A stretch of 64,000 nt of DNA, from assembly GCA_018350325.1 (NCBI GenBank), contig JAEVLN010000002.1, forward strand, positions 5,563,456 to 5,627,455. The letters are read 5' to 3'. The DNA comes from Globodera rostochiensis (lineage: Eukaryota > Nematoda > Chromadorea > Rhabditida > Heteroderidae). Positions 10,640 through 22,287 of the stretch are shown here, piece by piece; positions within the stretch are counted from its first letter, which is position 1, and each line of letters starts with the position of its first letter. The notes beneath the pieces were generated by a model. The model worked only from the letters and a program-made list of their open reading frames with translations, made no database searches and was not told the origin of the DNA. The translations under genes were made by a program, and so were the position numbers.

Positions 10640-11850
10640 CCTTTTCAACCGAGAAAAAACGGGTAAAAACACTTAAAATTGGGCAGAACTTTAGCAATTA
10701 ATCAACTTAAACTTTTAAAAAAAACATTAAACTTTAAAAACAAATATTGATTAAAAAAAATATTAGATAAATCAAATTAATCTTTGGCTGATAAGAATTA
10801 CAAAAACTAACTTTTAATCTATAAACGTTAATAATTTTAATGGACTGTGCATAACATTTTATTCCCTATAGCAAGGGAAAAATCCAGAAAAGAAAATTGA
10901 AAACATTTATAAAATTTTGCTTCTTGCGCAGCTAGTGGTCGCCTTAACTTATTAAACCGAACAGAACTATTAAGCCATAGTATAGCATAAACAAAAAAAA
11001 AATTTATTTGCTATTAGTTTATTCTTTTATTTTTAATTTTAATACAAAGCCGTTGGCGGAATGTACTTTTATATTATTTTTAGTCTAATCTGATACCTGC
11101 AGTTTAAAGGGCATCATATATTTATTAAAAGTTGTGATTAATTCATTTAATTTACACGGAAGATTTATTTTGTTTTGTTTTTCAAATTCCTAAAATAAAT
11201 TTGAGATTTACTGGTGTTTTTATGATATAGACAATTTTATTCTTTAGAACAAAGACATAAGATAAATATTGTAAAATACTTTTTCCAATATATGTTCTAA
11301 TTTTATAATCCTCTAACATTATAAAATTTATAAATTAATATTAAAATTGTACGATTTGGGTTTTCTTGTATCCGTGAACGTCTGGACTATTTTTAATCCG
11401 TTAATATCTTCTGACCTCGTCCATCTATCTTTTTCATCAAACCCTATCTTATTGTTAAAGTTAAGTGTAGTTTTTTTTTTAAATTAAAATTGCATTTATT
11501 TTATTAATTTTAATTAAAATTGGTCAAATTAGCGCGGGGTGGAGGCGTTAGCTGTTGTTTTTTTCTGTTAATTGTTCTGCCCAGTCTACGAATTTAATGG
11601 CCGTACATCCCACTCATTCTTTTTTTTTAAGTATGTAATGTTTTTTGTTTTATAAAATCATTTTGAACAATTTTAAATTATACTTTAAGAGAAAGAACTT
11701 TGTAGGGCATAATTTTTAAAAAATATATAATTTTTATTATACATTTTAATTCATAAAAAGTATGCAAATCAAATATTTTCATATTCGTATTAATTTATTT
11801 TATTTGTCTTTTTTAAAGATGTAATGTTTGTGAGAGACAATTCTTTCATA
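10640..11850. other. AT-rich stretch, no supported gene
   Basis: Only short, weak islands (for example 11520-11600) without phase-linked partners. No repeat family was recognised in it. Confidence 0.45.
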
Positions 11851-11859
11851 TAATTTGAA

Positions 11860-12820
11860 ATCGCAGTATTCTGTACTTTGCACTCAATGTACATTTCGAT
11901 GTTGTACTCATGTGTCGTCGATATTTTTTTTAGTAGTTTCAATATTTTTTCTTTCAAATAGTTTTTCATTCACATTATTATTTAATTCAAAATATGTGCG
12001 TATGGATCCTGTGGCACTTTTTTCACCTATTTTGACGCCTATTTGCGATTTTTCTTACCTAAAGTAGCATCCCAACTGATGATGAGATAAAAACAAATTG
12101 AAATCGTTTAAAATAAAGTTGAGATGACATTGTACTTAAAAATACATATAATCTATAATGGATTAAACATAAACTAGGCATAAACAATCGTCAAAAAAAC
12201 ACTTTCCAGGTATTTTGCACATAACACATTGAGACTTATCTTAAGTGGTTGTTTTTTTTAATCTATATAAACACCTAAATTGCTTTTAAGCATTATGTTC
12301 CCAGCTTTAGATTTAACATATATCATAAATTTTAATTTATTAAAGGTAAAAACATTTATAACTATTTTTTTACTGGCTGAAATTTGGGTAATTAAATTCT
12401 CAATGTTCACAACTTTTTAATTGGATGACATTATAAAGAATGTTTAGCTTTAAACGATGTAATCATTGTACAATAATAAAGTAATATGCATTGCTTACTT
12501 TAAATTATTCACATAAATTAAAAAAATTATACTTTTATGTTATTTATTAAATTTTGTTATATTTGTAATTAAGAATAAACGTTTCAACGACAATTTTCAA
12601 TAGGCGCATTCATAGTGTTTAATTTTACTAAGTTAATAAAGATTTTATTACATAAATGACTATTGATATTTTTAATTTATAATAAAATTTTACTTTTTGC
12701 TAAATGGACCCGAGTGGATATAGTTGAGTTTGAGCTGAATATTTATTAGATTTGGGGTCTTGGAATTCTTCGGCAGATTGATTAAACGACTAAACATTTC
12801 CAGAAATTAACATTTTGAGG
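11860..12820 (+). repeat. Inverted segmental duplication, copy 1
   Basis: This block matches the reverse complement of 30820-31660. Aligning blocks include ctcaatgtacatttcgatgt, acgacaattttcaatagg, tttaattttactaagttaat, gactattgatatttttaat, ggacccgagtggatatagtt and tgagctgaatatttatta, in collinear inverted order. The centre (about 11940-12430) has diverged strongly. Similarity covers both an exon-like island and AT-rich spacer, so the copy arose at DNA level. Confidence 0.85.
11867..11932 (+). CDS. Candidate exon, paralogue of exon at 31595-31658
   Basis: After aaatcgcag the frame reads ILYFALNVHFDVVLMCRRYF. In the inverted paralogue the two base differences in this stretch are synonymous (TTT/TTC) and conservative (Leu/Ile) in this frame, while the other two frames would suffer Cys/Arg and stop changes. 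That favours this frame and the + strand. The right boundary is ambiguous because of a T run before GTAGTT. It is hydrophobic, possibly a membrane or buried segment. No family is recognised. Confidence 0.35.
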
Positions 12821-13264
12821 ACATTTTGAGTGCAGTTTTTGCCTACCAGGTGACGCCTGGTGCGCTTTTAAATTTGTTCATTGGCGGAACAAGCTCAATA
12901 ATTGCACGCACTTAGTATATAATTTAGATTTTTACATTAATGATTGGCCGTATTGTGATTGGAGCCATTTTTATTCTGCATTTGTCTTTACTTTAAAATA
13001 TAAGATTAGATATTTGGAAATTTACCATTTGTGTATTTTTGCTTATCACTCATTCTCACTGTTTTCTCCGATCTTTAGACTTATTTTTATATTTAAAACG
13101 TTTGCTATTAAATGATTTGCGTAATTTTTTCGACATTTATTATATTAGTTTTTGACTTTCTCTCCAGGTTAAATTACGAGGATGACTTGTCAATTTTGAT
13201 CTACTTTGTAAATTTTTAAACTCGTTGTTAAATTTTTTTAAGTCAAAGGCAAAATTTTAATAGT

Positions 13265-13440
13265 TAATATGATAACAATCTTTGATTACTTTGTTTTAAA
13301 TTTTTATATGTTCTAGTAAATTAATTTTATTTATTTATTTTTTTAGTGAACTCAAAATGCTGGATATCGATATCAAAATTAAAACATTTTTATTCGCAGC
13401 ATTAAATTGTGTGCTTATTTCACTCTCCGTTTTTAAATCG
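13265..13440 (+). repeat. Dispersed diverged repeat, copy 1
   Basis: Shares ctttgattactttgttttaa, tatgttctagtaaa, ttttatttatttatttttttagt and ttcaaaatgc-like blocks in order with 44395-44650 in the same orientation. Both copies contain a ttttttag acceptor-like string followed by a codon-like start, so the repeat may cover an intron end and exon start. Divergence is considerable. Confidence 0.6.
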
Positions 13441-13952
13441 GTATAATATTCTTGGTTGAAGACCCGCCGAACATACAATAACATACAATGATATAAAATA
13501 ACTTACTTTTAGATTTTTAAATCCGGTGCTTCTATTTACTTAGATAGTTTTTTAAAAATAGGTTACAATTTATTCATTTAATATACCAATTTTCACAAAT
13601 AATTTTTCTCCCAAAATATTAAATGAACCCTACAATTGCATTTTACCAATCATTTGGTCAGGATTACTTTCAGATACATTTATTTTTTTTTAAGAATTAT
13701 AATTAGTTTTTTTAAATTTATTTATTAGGTTTAGAATCCCTTGAAACCTTTTACTGTCCATTTCAGGATTGCAGCTGTGATTCACGTCTTGGTACATATT
13801 ATGATTTAAATTCAGAAGAATATGTTTACCAAAGATAATTTTCTAATTTAATTTTATCATTGTGTTATTATTTTGTAGTAGTTAACTTTAATAAGGTCGG
13901 CCCACTTCACTTCGAAAATAAAATCGTTGTTTTTAAGTATTAAGCATTTCAG

Positions 13953-14102
13953 TAAACGGGTGAATGAATTGTTGCTTATTAATATCTTCGATTTCGAATT
14001 CACGTCGTTGGAGCGCCCGATCGGCGTCTTCTTCCGCGAACTTTATTTCGGCTATCTGCACAACATGTATCGCAGACAATATCTGGTGCATCTTATTTTT
14101 TG
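13953..14102 (+). CDS. Candidate internal exon, possibly membrane-proximal
   Basis: A 150-base GC-rich island between a canonical acceptor (gcatttcag) and donor (TG-GTAAAT). The + frame is open exactly between stops that lie just outside both splice sites. It reads FEFTSLERPIGVFFRELYFG and then YLHNMYRRQYLVHLIFW, which resembles the start of a membrane helix preceded by an amphipathic segment. A loose likeness to the segment before a helix in Patched-related RND proteins was considered, but it is too weak to name. The minus strand is also open and purine-rich (fragment EIKFAEEDADRALQRREFEI). The + strand is preferred for its splice sites. Confidence 0.35.
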
Positions 14103-15099
14103 GTAAATATGTGTCATATAAATGAAATGGGTGAAATACGCGATATTTTTCTTGGGAAAAAATTAATTTTTAAACGACGAAGATGGAAAAATCGTTTCTT
14201 ATTGGTCTGCTTTTTTAAAATTTTGTTAACAACAATTCAGCACTCGAAGGGCAAGTTGGCTTTTCCTGTTTAGAAATTATTAAACTGTGCATAATGGTTG
14301 AAAATTGTGTTTTATTTTTATTGCATTAAAAATTTATTGTCACGTTCTTTTTTATATATTTAAAGAAATAAATATCACCCAAAGTTTGTAAATGTTTTAC
14401 AATGGTAAACAATAGATAAACATTTCATTTTAGATTTTTGTATTATTACAAAAAATAAGGCCCTATTTATCATGCAAATTTTTTAAATCGTTTTCATGCA
14501 TTTTTCATAAAGAATATTCAGTAAAATGGCAAAATTGGCATTAAAAATCCAAAATAGACACTAAAATGGGAAATGCCAAATTTAAGATATTATGTGGAAA
14601 CTAGCTTTAATTCCAAACATTGTTAATTGTATCAATGTCAAATTTGATTTTGGTGAATTTAGAGCGGTTTTGTTAAATAAAATTGATTTTACAAAATTGT
14701 TTTTAGACATTGTTCTAACTCGGCATCCGAGGTTCAAATTGGTCGAAATAGGTAAATTCCGAATATATGTCCCGAAAACTCCTAGAAACACCTTTATAAC
14801 TTTTTTGTTTTAGTGACTATTCAGGATTTACATTTAATTAGGTAAAACACGGTTTTTTGTTTGTTTGCGAGTTTAAGCTTTTAAAAATATAATTTATTCT
14901 AATCAAGATTATAGCATATTCCATTTTATGGATTGAACTTTGGCTCGTTTATTTTGTCCAAAAATTCATTAAATTGTTTATAAAGCTTGACAATGGACGA
15001 AGCTATTCTTATGCGTCATTTTCTTGAAAAAAATTAAATAAACGTTTTTATTAAATTTGTTTCATTTATTTAATTTTTAGATTTATTACTAAGGGTCTG

Positions 15100-15190
15100 A
15101 GATTGGTATTTAAGCAATGATACACATACCGATCTGATTCTCTGACACGCAGAGTCCAATGGCACGGCCAGGCCAATAATGGGCTCCGCC
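15100..15190. CDS. Ambiguous exon-like island
   Basis: GC-rich island open on the minus strand as GGAHYWPGRAIGLCVSENQI, ending at a donor-like GTATGT, and also partly open on the + strand (SNGTARPIMGSAKS). No phase-compatible neighbour was found. It may be a small exon, but strand and boundaries are unresolved. Confidence 0.18.
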
Positions 15191-15939
15191 AAGAGTATTA
15201 GTAAATTAGCAATTTTAGATTTTGTTTGAGATGTCTGGCTTAAAAAATTATTTACGCTAATAATTTTACAATTAGTGTTATTAATTTCTTATTTTTATTT
15301 AGCATCAAATTAATTTTTTTTCAACTTATTTTTATTATAAATTATAACAAGTATAAATATTATTGAGTCTTTCATTTGTTTTCTTCTTTCTGTTGCAAGT
15401 TACGCCCTTTCGCATAAATTTTTCTGCATTCCCCCTGTTATTTTCATTATTTGTTAATATTTCCTTTCGTTAATGTTTATATTCTTATTTTTGAAATGTG
15501 CTCTCTATTTTTAATCCATTATTTTTGTCTAAACAAAAGGAGTAACAAAAAAGTTAAAATTAGTGCTTATCTTTCTTGAAGGTATATTATAGGATCTGAT
15601 ATGTTGATTGGTCATTAAAATATTTAATTCTATTTAAAAAGTATTTAAACAAAATAAACAAATTGTTGAATTTAGCTTAATTAAATAATTAGCTTATTTA
15701 TTTTTGCAAATAGGCTTATCAAAAAACACCAACAACAGCGTACTATCTGACTTATATCAAATAAATTGTTTTTTTTAAATTTACATACTTTTTAATAATT
15801 GCATCCTTTTTTATTAATATATATTTGGTTTCAAACGTAAATTTCATTTATCGAATTAAATTAGTTTTTTGACGGTTTAAAAACTCACTTCAGAGTTTAT
15901 TATGTGGTTTATTATTAAGCTTTTGTACAGATTTGAATT

Positions 15940-16330
15940 TACTAAAAAAAGTATCTATAAGCTTTAACATTAATTTGTGCTGTGGTGAGTCTTATTCACG
16001 GAGACCGTTTGGAAAAGGACTTTTTTTAAAAAGGGTTTTTCAATTTATGAAGAATATTAGTTTTCAGATCTTTGCAGTAAAAATTATTACGTCCTTTTTT
16101 TTTCTTTCGAATCCCAACGAAGATAGGTAAAAAGGAAGTTTATTCCTTGTCCATACCATGGATATGTGCGCCAAATATTTTTCAGAATATCTTTTTAAAA
16201 ACCTATTATTTATTTTAAAGTTTTTGATTGTTTAAAAATCGAAAACCTATTCTCTGTTTTGTTTATATTTATTTTAAAATTGTTATTACTTTTTAGTAGT
16301 TTTTTAATTATTTTTAATATTTTAAAAATA
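15940..16330 (+). repeat. Dispersed direct duplication with exon, copy 1
   Basis: Collinear with 45640-46020 in the same orientation. Shared blocks are gctgtggtgagtctt, agaccgtttggaaaag, tatgaagaatatt, tttgcagtaaaaat, tcgaatcccaacgaa, ttccttgtccata, ctattctctgttttgtttat and tactttttagtagttttt. Identity looks about 80-85 per cent by eye. It includes the exon candidate at 16032-16126. Confidence 0.85.
16032..16126 (+). CDS. Candidate exon under apparent purifying selection
   Basis: The frame reads FMKNISFQIFAVKIITSF and then FFLSNPNED, ending before the donor GTAAAA. In the copy at 45730 most base differences within this frame fall at third codon positions and keep the residue (CAG/CAA, ATC/ATT, ATT/ATC twice, TCC/TCA). 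On the reverse strand the same differences would change residues and create a stop. This is the best evolutionary sign of coding in the window. The 45.7-kb copy has a one-base indel in the T run after the conserved part, so that copy is probably broken. Product unknown. Confidence 0.45.
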
Positions 16331-16518
16331 ATTATTACTAATTCAAACCGTAAAGCGGTTAAAGTGTCAAAGATTATATTTTTATTTTATGTTTACGTGA
16401 TTTTTTAATTCAAATTAAATATTAATGCTTTTTGTTTTAATATAAATTTTTTTGGTTTACCTTATTGCATAATAAAGAATTTCATTTATTGGCGATTGTT
16501 TTGTTTTGTCTCAGCACC

Positions 16519-16640
16519 AGTGACGGCTACAACAATTGGTTTCACTGTAGGATTGCCGGCCCGTCGATAATCGCCATAATATTTACATGCAGCTGTTTCC
16601 AGCCCCTTTTTTATAAATCTTTTAATTTTTGTTTCTAGAC
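16519..16640 (+). CDS. Candidate exon after a strong acceptor
   Basis: After ttttgttttgtctcag the frame reads TSDGYNNWFHCRIAGPSIIA and stays open for 42 codons to a TAG. A donor-like GTAGGA within the island could end the exon earlier, after WFH. The acceptor is one of the best nematode-type acceptors in the window. No family is recognised. Confidence 0.3.
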
Positions 16641-17299
16641 ATAAAGTTAAAGTTTGCAATATTATTGTTATTAAATTCTTGGATTTCGCACGCTTGTAAT
16701 AGTTTACAGTATATAAAAAAAGAATAATTAAACTTTCCGTTGTTGAACTAAAATTTTTACCAATTCAAATCGATTCATTTTTTAAAATGATTAAAAAATA
16801 CCGCAAACTGCTGATGCAAACTCCACACCTTTTTTCCAGAAAAACCTTTTGCTTCTTGGGTGCAAGCCTACTCATCCGAACATTCTCCTAAATATTATAT
16901 AAATTTATTTGCAGAGCTTGACAATTGCTTTGCAAAAAAATAGTTTTTATTAATTTCACATCATTATACTAATGAATCCTATACATTGATATAATTGTAA
17001 TGCTTGCCAATTTTTTTAAACGTAACAAATTTATATTTTTGATTAGCAAAAATTTGCTGAGTTTTCAAATTTTACCTTTATAGAGTTGATCTTTACTGTC
17101 TATGAATTTTTGCGCGGTAATTATCATTTTTGATATTTAAGCATTATTTACTTTTTTTAAATTTAAATTCTTGTGCGTCTGTTGCATTTGTGTTTACGAT
17201 TGCTGTTGAATCTTCAATAAATTTTATTTACACTTCTTTGCGTCAAAAACAAATTTTCAATTAAAATTTTCAATTTTATTTATGAAAATTTACAATGGC

Positions 17300-17360
17300 A
17301 TACTAACTATTAAAATTCATCTAAAGGTGCCTTCCATCGCCATCGCCAAAGCTATCTTTA
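17300..17360 (+). CDS. Very short exon candidate
   Basis: After catctaaag the frame reads VPSIAIAKAIFK up to donor-like GTAAAA. Too short for independent support. Confidence 0.12.
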
Positions 17361-17899
17361 AAGTAAAAATTTCTCCAAAATTGTTTTTTTAATAATCCCA
17401 TATGATTTAGAAGCACATTAAATTTTATTAATATAAATCTTAAAATTTAATTAATACAACACGCAACGACAATGTCAAGGGCCTGTAGAAATACAATTTA
17501 AAAATATATAATGAACGTTAGAATCTTTAAATTAAAATATCTTATAAGCTTGACGATATGGTTAATATTTTTTTGTTTATTTGTAAAAAATCATGCAAAA
17601 ACATTCTTCAATGTGATTAAAATAAAAATCTAAAAGCCGGAAGCAATAATAGTTTATTCACTTATAAAATATTTTTGTGGAAATAAATTATTAATTTTAC
17701 TTTTGTTTTTATCATTTTCACGTCTTAAAATTTTTTAAATATTTATACAAAATTATTTATTTGAGTGATTTATTTATGTTTTAATTTTTATTGTAATTTT
17801 TTGTTGTTATGTTTTGGGAATTTTAATTGATTGTTAGTGGAATTATGCAAGATTAAGAGATTTAGTAGTTGCACCAATAAACGATTATTGAATCTAATG

Positions 17900-18165
17900 A
17901 ATAAAATGCACAACTGTGTATGTGGCGAACAAACCGCCGGACCCGTGGGTTGGGTACGGTCCCGCGCCATTCCCTTCCGTTGGTGATGGGGGAGGGATGG
18001 AAATGGTTCAGTCGCGTTCGGTGCCCCGCAATGGCCCGTCCTCAACGGCGTTTCTTCTGAATTGGCCAGCGGCCTGCGGTTCGCTTCGGGTGTTCCCCGA
18101 ATCCCGCCCCATCTCGTCCTCCTCATCCGTGTCATCTCCGCGGCCTCGAGATATAAAAAGCTTAA
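17900..18165. CDS. GC-rich coding-like block, strand unresolved
   Basis: The longest GC-rich island of the first 20 kb. On the + strand a frame runs from before 17916 to the stop at 18194, with a Ser/Pro-rich end (SRPISSSSSVSSPRPRD). On the minus strand one frame is open for 128 codons, and another, entered after catatttaag, gives an acidic tail (RGRGDDTDEEDEMGRDSGNT) ending in a stop near 18014. The composition clearly differs from the surroundings, so an exon is likely, but I cannot choose the strand. No domain is recognised; a low-complexity terminal region would fit. Confidence 0.35.
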
Positions 18166-18630
18166 ATATGGCAACTAAATATATGCTGTTTTGATTTCGT
18201 TTACATTTTTATAAATTATAGAATCGCAATCAATTTTACTTTATGGGACTACTTTGTCCACATTTGATTTGTGATTTTTCAAAATGGCTGGGGTATTAAC
18301 CAAATTAAGAAATATACGTATATTTAATGTCTAACACATAATTTTAGTTTTAATTTGTTTTGAACTTTAGTTTTACAGTGTTTTTATATTGTTAATTTTA
18401 ATTTCAAATTATTATTGATTTTTTATTTCCAAGCTATTAAAAATGTTCCTCGCCGCATCCAACATTTTTACAATTCATGTAAAATAATGTTTGTTTTTAT
18501 TTTAAACTATTCTAAATTAGAAATTTTGATTTGTTTTAACTGGATGTTTAAAAACATTAATTTTCATCTTGTTTGGGTTACCTGTTTTGAATTAAATAAT
18601 TATGTAAAATTTATTTGAAAATTTTTTTAG

Positions 18631-19034
18631 CTACCTTTTACCTACTCCACAGTTTCGGCGATGTTACTGTAGCTCCCCCCATATTCTTACCGAGCCGCAT
18701 CGTAGGTAACCGAACGAAAGTTGCCGCATCTATGGTTTATCTTTTTTTGTCGCGTCCACCGGATTTGCTGGGAGCGACAGGAAGACTTTCGTTTCCGGGT
18801 GAAGAGATTTACACGGAGCGAAAGGACCAAACGAATAGCGAAATCAAAATTTATTTGGACGAAAGGGTTTCAGTGGGAAAATCGACAAATAAGATCGGAT
18901 TTGGGGATCGGTGGTTTGTGGTGGTGGCTTGTAGGTTCAGTTCGGGATGTAGACAGTTGAGGGCTGCTGTAGAGTTCGTTGAGTGTGTCGATGGGAATGC
19001 TTCTTCGAATGGTGAAGATGAGCGGGAGGATTGA
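18631..19034 (+). CDS. Long terminal exon candidate, product unknown
   Basis: This is the longest open frame in the window. It follows the strong acceptor aaaatttttttag and runs 133 codons to TGA at 19032-19034. It begins TFYLLHSFGDVTVAPPIFLP; the middle is charged (GEEIYTERKDQTNSEIKIYL) and the end is acidic (NASSNGEDERED). First codon positions are rich in purines, especially G, through most of the frame, which supports + strand coding. The minus strand is only open in pieces. No signal peptide is judged, because the N-terminus lies in another exon. No family is recognised. The block 17900-18165 could be an upstream exon of the same gene. Confidence 0.5.
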
Positions 19035-19623
19035 GCCTTAAATACCTTTTGGGGAAGGAAAAGGTCCGGGTGGCCCATTATTAGTTTGCCCGATTTTGGT
19101 CATGTTTTATTACATTTCTCATAACTTGTGCACAATTTATTTATTTTTCCATTATTCAATCATTTCTAATAATAATTTTATTTCTTTACATATTTCATTT
19201 TTACGATTTTCGGATGAACAATTGTACGACGGCGAATGATGGGTTTTTCGCCGCTTTACTTTTATTGTACATTTCACAATTTGCCGTCGGCTATTTTATT
19301 GGTTTTCCCTTTTGTTAGCTTTTCTTCCATTCCTCCACATTCACATTTTCGTAAAGTTTGTCTTCAGCACTCTCCTTTTAAATTATTTATTTTAGTTAAT
19401 TTTGGTTAGGAATTTTAATTTATTACATATTAAGTTTATTTTAGTTTTTTAGTTTTGTTATTATTTTTCGATTTTAATAAAGGCTTTTTCGCGCCAGTCG
19501 CAACATTTTTTATACACAATTTCCGGCATTTTTACCAAATAAATTAATATTTTAAAATTTAATTTAGATTTAAATTTCTTTAATCTTTCGCTCATTTTTT
19601 AGTTAATTTTAGTAATAATGTCT

Positions 19624-19953
19624 CCGCGTGCTCATGTAAGTCACAATACCGTACTGGTTCTCTTAGCTGCCCTTTTATGAGCATATGTATTTTATTATTT
19701 TCTTCTTTTGCCAATTTTTTAAAATTAATTTTTTAATTTTATTCTTGCAAATTTCTTCACCAGTGTAAAACACATGGATTCTGGAGGTGATTTGACAGAA
19801 GCGCATGTTTATTTGGTTATGCATTTGGTTTTGTATCGCGATGCTTTCGTAATTCTAATCATTTATTTGTTTTACTTTTTTAAAGGATTGTCATCTTCAA
19901 TTATTTAAGAATTTAATGAATTTTATAGAATATTTTTTGAATGTACAAGCCTC
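19624..19953 (+). repeat. Inverted segmental duplication, second block, copy 1
   Basis: Matches the reverse complement of 32290-32614. Shared stretches include agtcacaataccgtactggt, tctcttagctgcccttttat, ttcttcaccagtgtaaaaca, catggattctgg and tgcatttggttttgtatcgc. Similarity is high (about 85-90 per cent by eye) with a few small indels. Confidence 0.85.
19764..19848 (+). CDS. Exon candidate or relic, paralogue of 32398-32477
   Basis: After tttcttcaccag the frame reads VKHMDSGGDLTEAHVYLVMH. The inverted copy reads VKHMDSGLTEEHVYLCYAFG. The copies differ by an in-frame six-base indel and a one-base indel that shifts the frame after HVYL. At most one of the two downstream frames can be original, so one copy is likely a pseudogene, unless the segment is non-coding in both. 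The acceptor is conserved. Product unknown. Confidence 0.3.
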
Positions 19954-19959
19954 TTCAAA

Positions 19960-21500
19960 TATGTGGTTGTCAATCAGCCAACTGCATTAAAATTTTTAAT
20001 TAGTATGATAAATATTTTTCATATATAGTATAATTTTATTCATTTTAATTTTCTACATTTTAGGTTAAGTAATATCATTATGATATTGTGGGTTAAATAA
20101 TTTTCCATTACGGTTTGTATTTGAATTTGTTTCTTTATTAAATCTTTCATTCAAATTGAAACCAGACGGCACAAGGTGAGAAATTGACATAAAGAAAGTC
20201 ACCATCCCTGCCTCTAAAATCGTTAAAATTAATTGTTTAGCTTTATATGGTTCAATAATTATTTTTTCTTAAATTTTAATAAATTCGACTTTTTAACTAA
20301 AATTACGATCAAAGATTGTTAAATATTTATTTTTTTGTTCAATTGCAATGGTAACAATTGCGCGTATCATCCCGTAACTGTTGGTTAGCTCGTTTAATAA
20401 TTTACAGTTTTTTTAATAATCTTATTTTTCAAATTAAGAATGAACTTTACATTAATAATTGAAGTTAAGTTCCACTGTAAGAAACAAATTTGTATTGTTT
20501 TGCTAATTTTATGCATATTTTGACCTTTTTACAAAGCTATAAAAATTTAAAGTCACCTATTTTCATTATTTTTAAGCTTTTTCAATACCATTCTATTATT
20601 GAATAAAAAATTAGTTACGTATTTAATAAAATTGTTTATGCGTTGCTGTCAATATTGATTGGTTTGTCATGATTATAATTTAATTTATGCCTCGACTTTC
20701 TAAAATTTCATGTTTTTAAGATTACTTCACCATTTCAGTTAATAAAAAAATTCTGTTTGACAAAAAATAAATAATTGAATATAATTTATTAAAAAACTTT
20801 TATTTAAAATTAAATGCATTATTTAAAAAAAAATTTTATGGAATTCTTATCAAACTAATAAGCTGAAGGAACACCAGCTGCACAAGGTTTCGTTAAAAAA
20901 AATATAAATAATGTAAAAAACTAAATCACTGATATTAATTATTAAACTTTAAAAATCTTTTATTAAAATAAAATAGCCACATCGAAAACATAAAAAGCAT
21001 GTAAAACAGTTGGATTTGTGGAAATGTTGACACTACCCGTACGACACCATAGCTGTAAAAGCTCCTCATAAGCTATAAATATTTTCGGGGTTTAAACACC
21101 ACAACTCGTGAATTGAGGTTTTCGGTGTATGCGATTGGTTTTAGTCTCGGATCGGTCTTCAGAAAAATACATACAATAACCCATTATTATGTAGTGTGCT
21201 TTAAATGAATAAAAAAGTTTCATTTCTACACTTAAAATTTCGTGTAGTGATTCTTTTAGTTATTGATCGTTAGAAGAGACTTTAAGTCTTATTTATATTT
21301 TTAGGGTTTATGAAGTTAAACCTAGTTTATGAAAATAAATTTGAACTATTGATTGTTAACTTACTTGATTTAAAGAAAGTTGAAAAAAGTAGGAAAACAC
21401 CTGTTTTATCTTTTTCAGTTTTTTTAAATTTACCAAATTAGGTGTTTCCCCCAATTACTTTAAAAATCAAGTTATTCATCACCTTTTGAAACAAGTTTTT
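19960..21500. other. AT-rich stretch, no supported gene
   Basis: AT-rich and mostly without GC islands. A few weak islands near 20860 and 21010-21130 have no compatible splice partners. Nothing else was recognised. Confidence 0.45.
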
Positions 21501-21682
21501 AAGGATGGGTTGGCCAAGCTGTGCCGACAGGCGCTGAGAAATTTTTAGAAAATTAATAATTAGGAATAGTGATCCAAACTTCCAACACAAAAAGTTTACA
21601 TTCGACAGCTCTCAACGAGACAAAAGATCGAGATGTGACGGGACACGATCAGACGCCATTTGGATACAGGCCGACTGAATCC

Positions 21683-21968
21683 CAGTGTAAAAGGGACGCT
21701 TCGGTACATTAAGAAACACACAGGCGATTACCCGAATGGTACTCAAGTGTCCATTTTCTTTAAGTTTCAAAATTTTAAACCGGTTTAAAAACCGCTTTAC
21801 ATTTCTTAATTATATTTTCTATCGACAAATCGTAATTTTGAATGCCAATAACACACTAAGAGCCAACCCTGGCCGGGCTTCTGCGCATAGTTTTCTTCTG
21901 TTTTACATTTGCCTGCGGGGAAACGGGGTTCGTTTAACTTTTGGTACTGAAGTGTCCCTTTTACACTG
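21683..21968. mobile_element. Small inverted-repeat element, 286 bp
   Basis: The left end starts CAGTGTAAAAGGGACGCTTC and the right end is its reverse complement with two mismatches over 25 bases. The CAGTG start resembles hAT-type ends, but the flanking 8-mers (CTGAATCC and AGACTCAT) do not match, so no target duplication is visible. No coding capacity. It may be a decayed non-autonomous DNA transposon. Confidence 0.55.
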
Positions 21969-22287
21969 AGACTCATCGACCGGTATACGCCATTTTAAAC
22001 CGTTCAAATCCCGGGTTAAATGCTCGTCCTAATAAAATTTTTGACCGTTCTACGGTTTCAGCCCCTATGAAAATATTAAAGGGGTTTTGAGTGATTTTGA
22101 GCCTGGGCCCTCAGATACATATTTTCCTGCTTTTTATTTAAATTTATTATTTTTAAAATTGATATGAATTCAGGTCATTTGTTTTATTTTTAACATTTAT
22201 TGTATCTTTTTTTCATTTAATTATCTTTTTGAATCGTTTTGGTAGAGCAAATTTACAAAATTTTAAATTTAATTTTATAGGGGAAAC

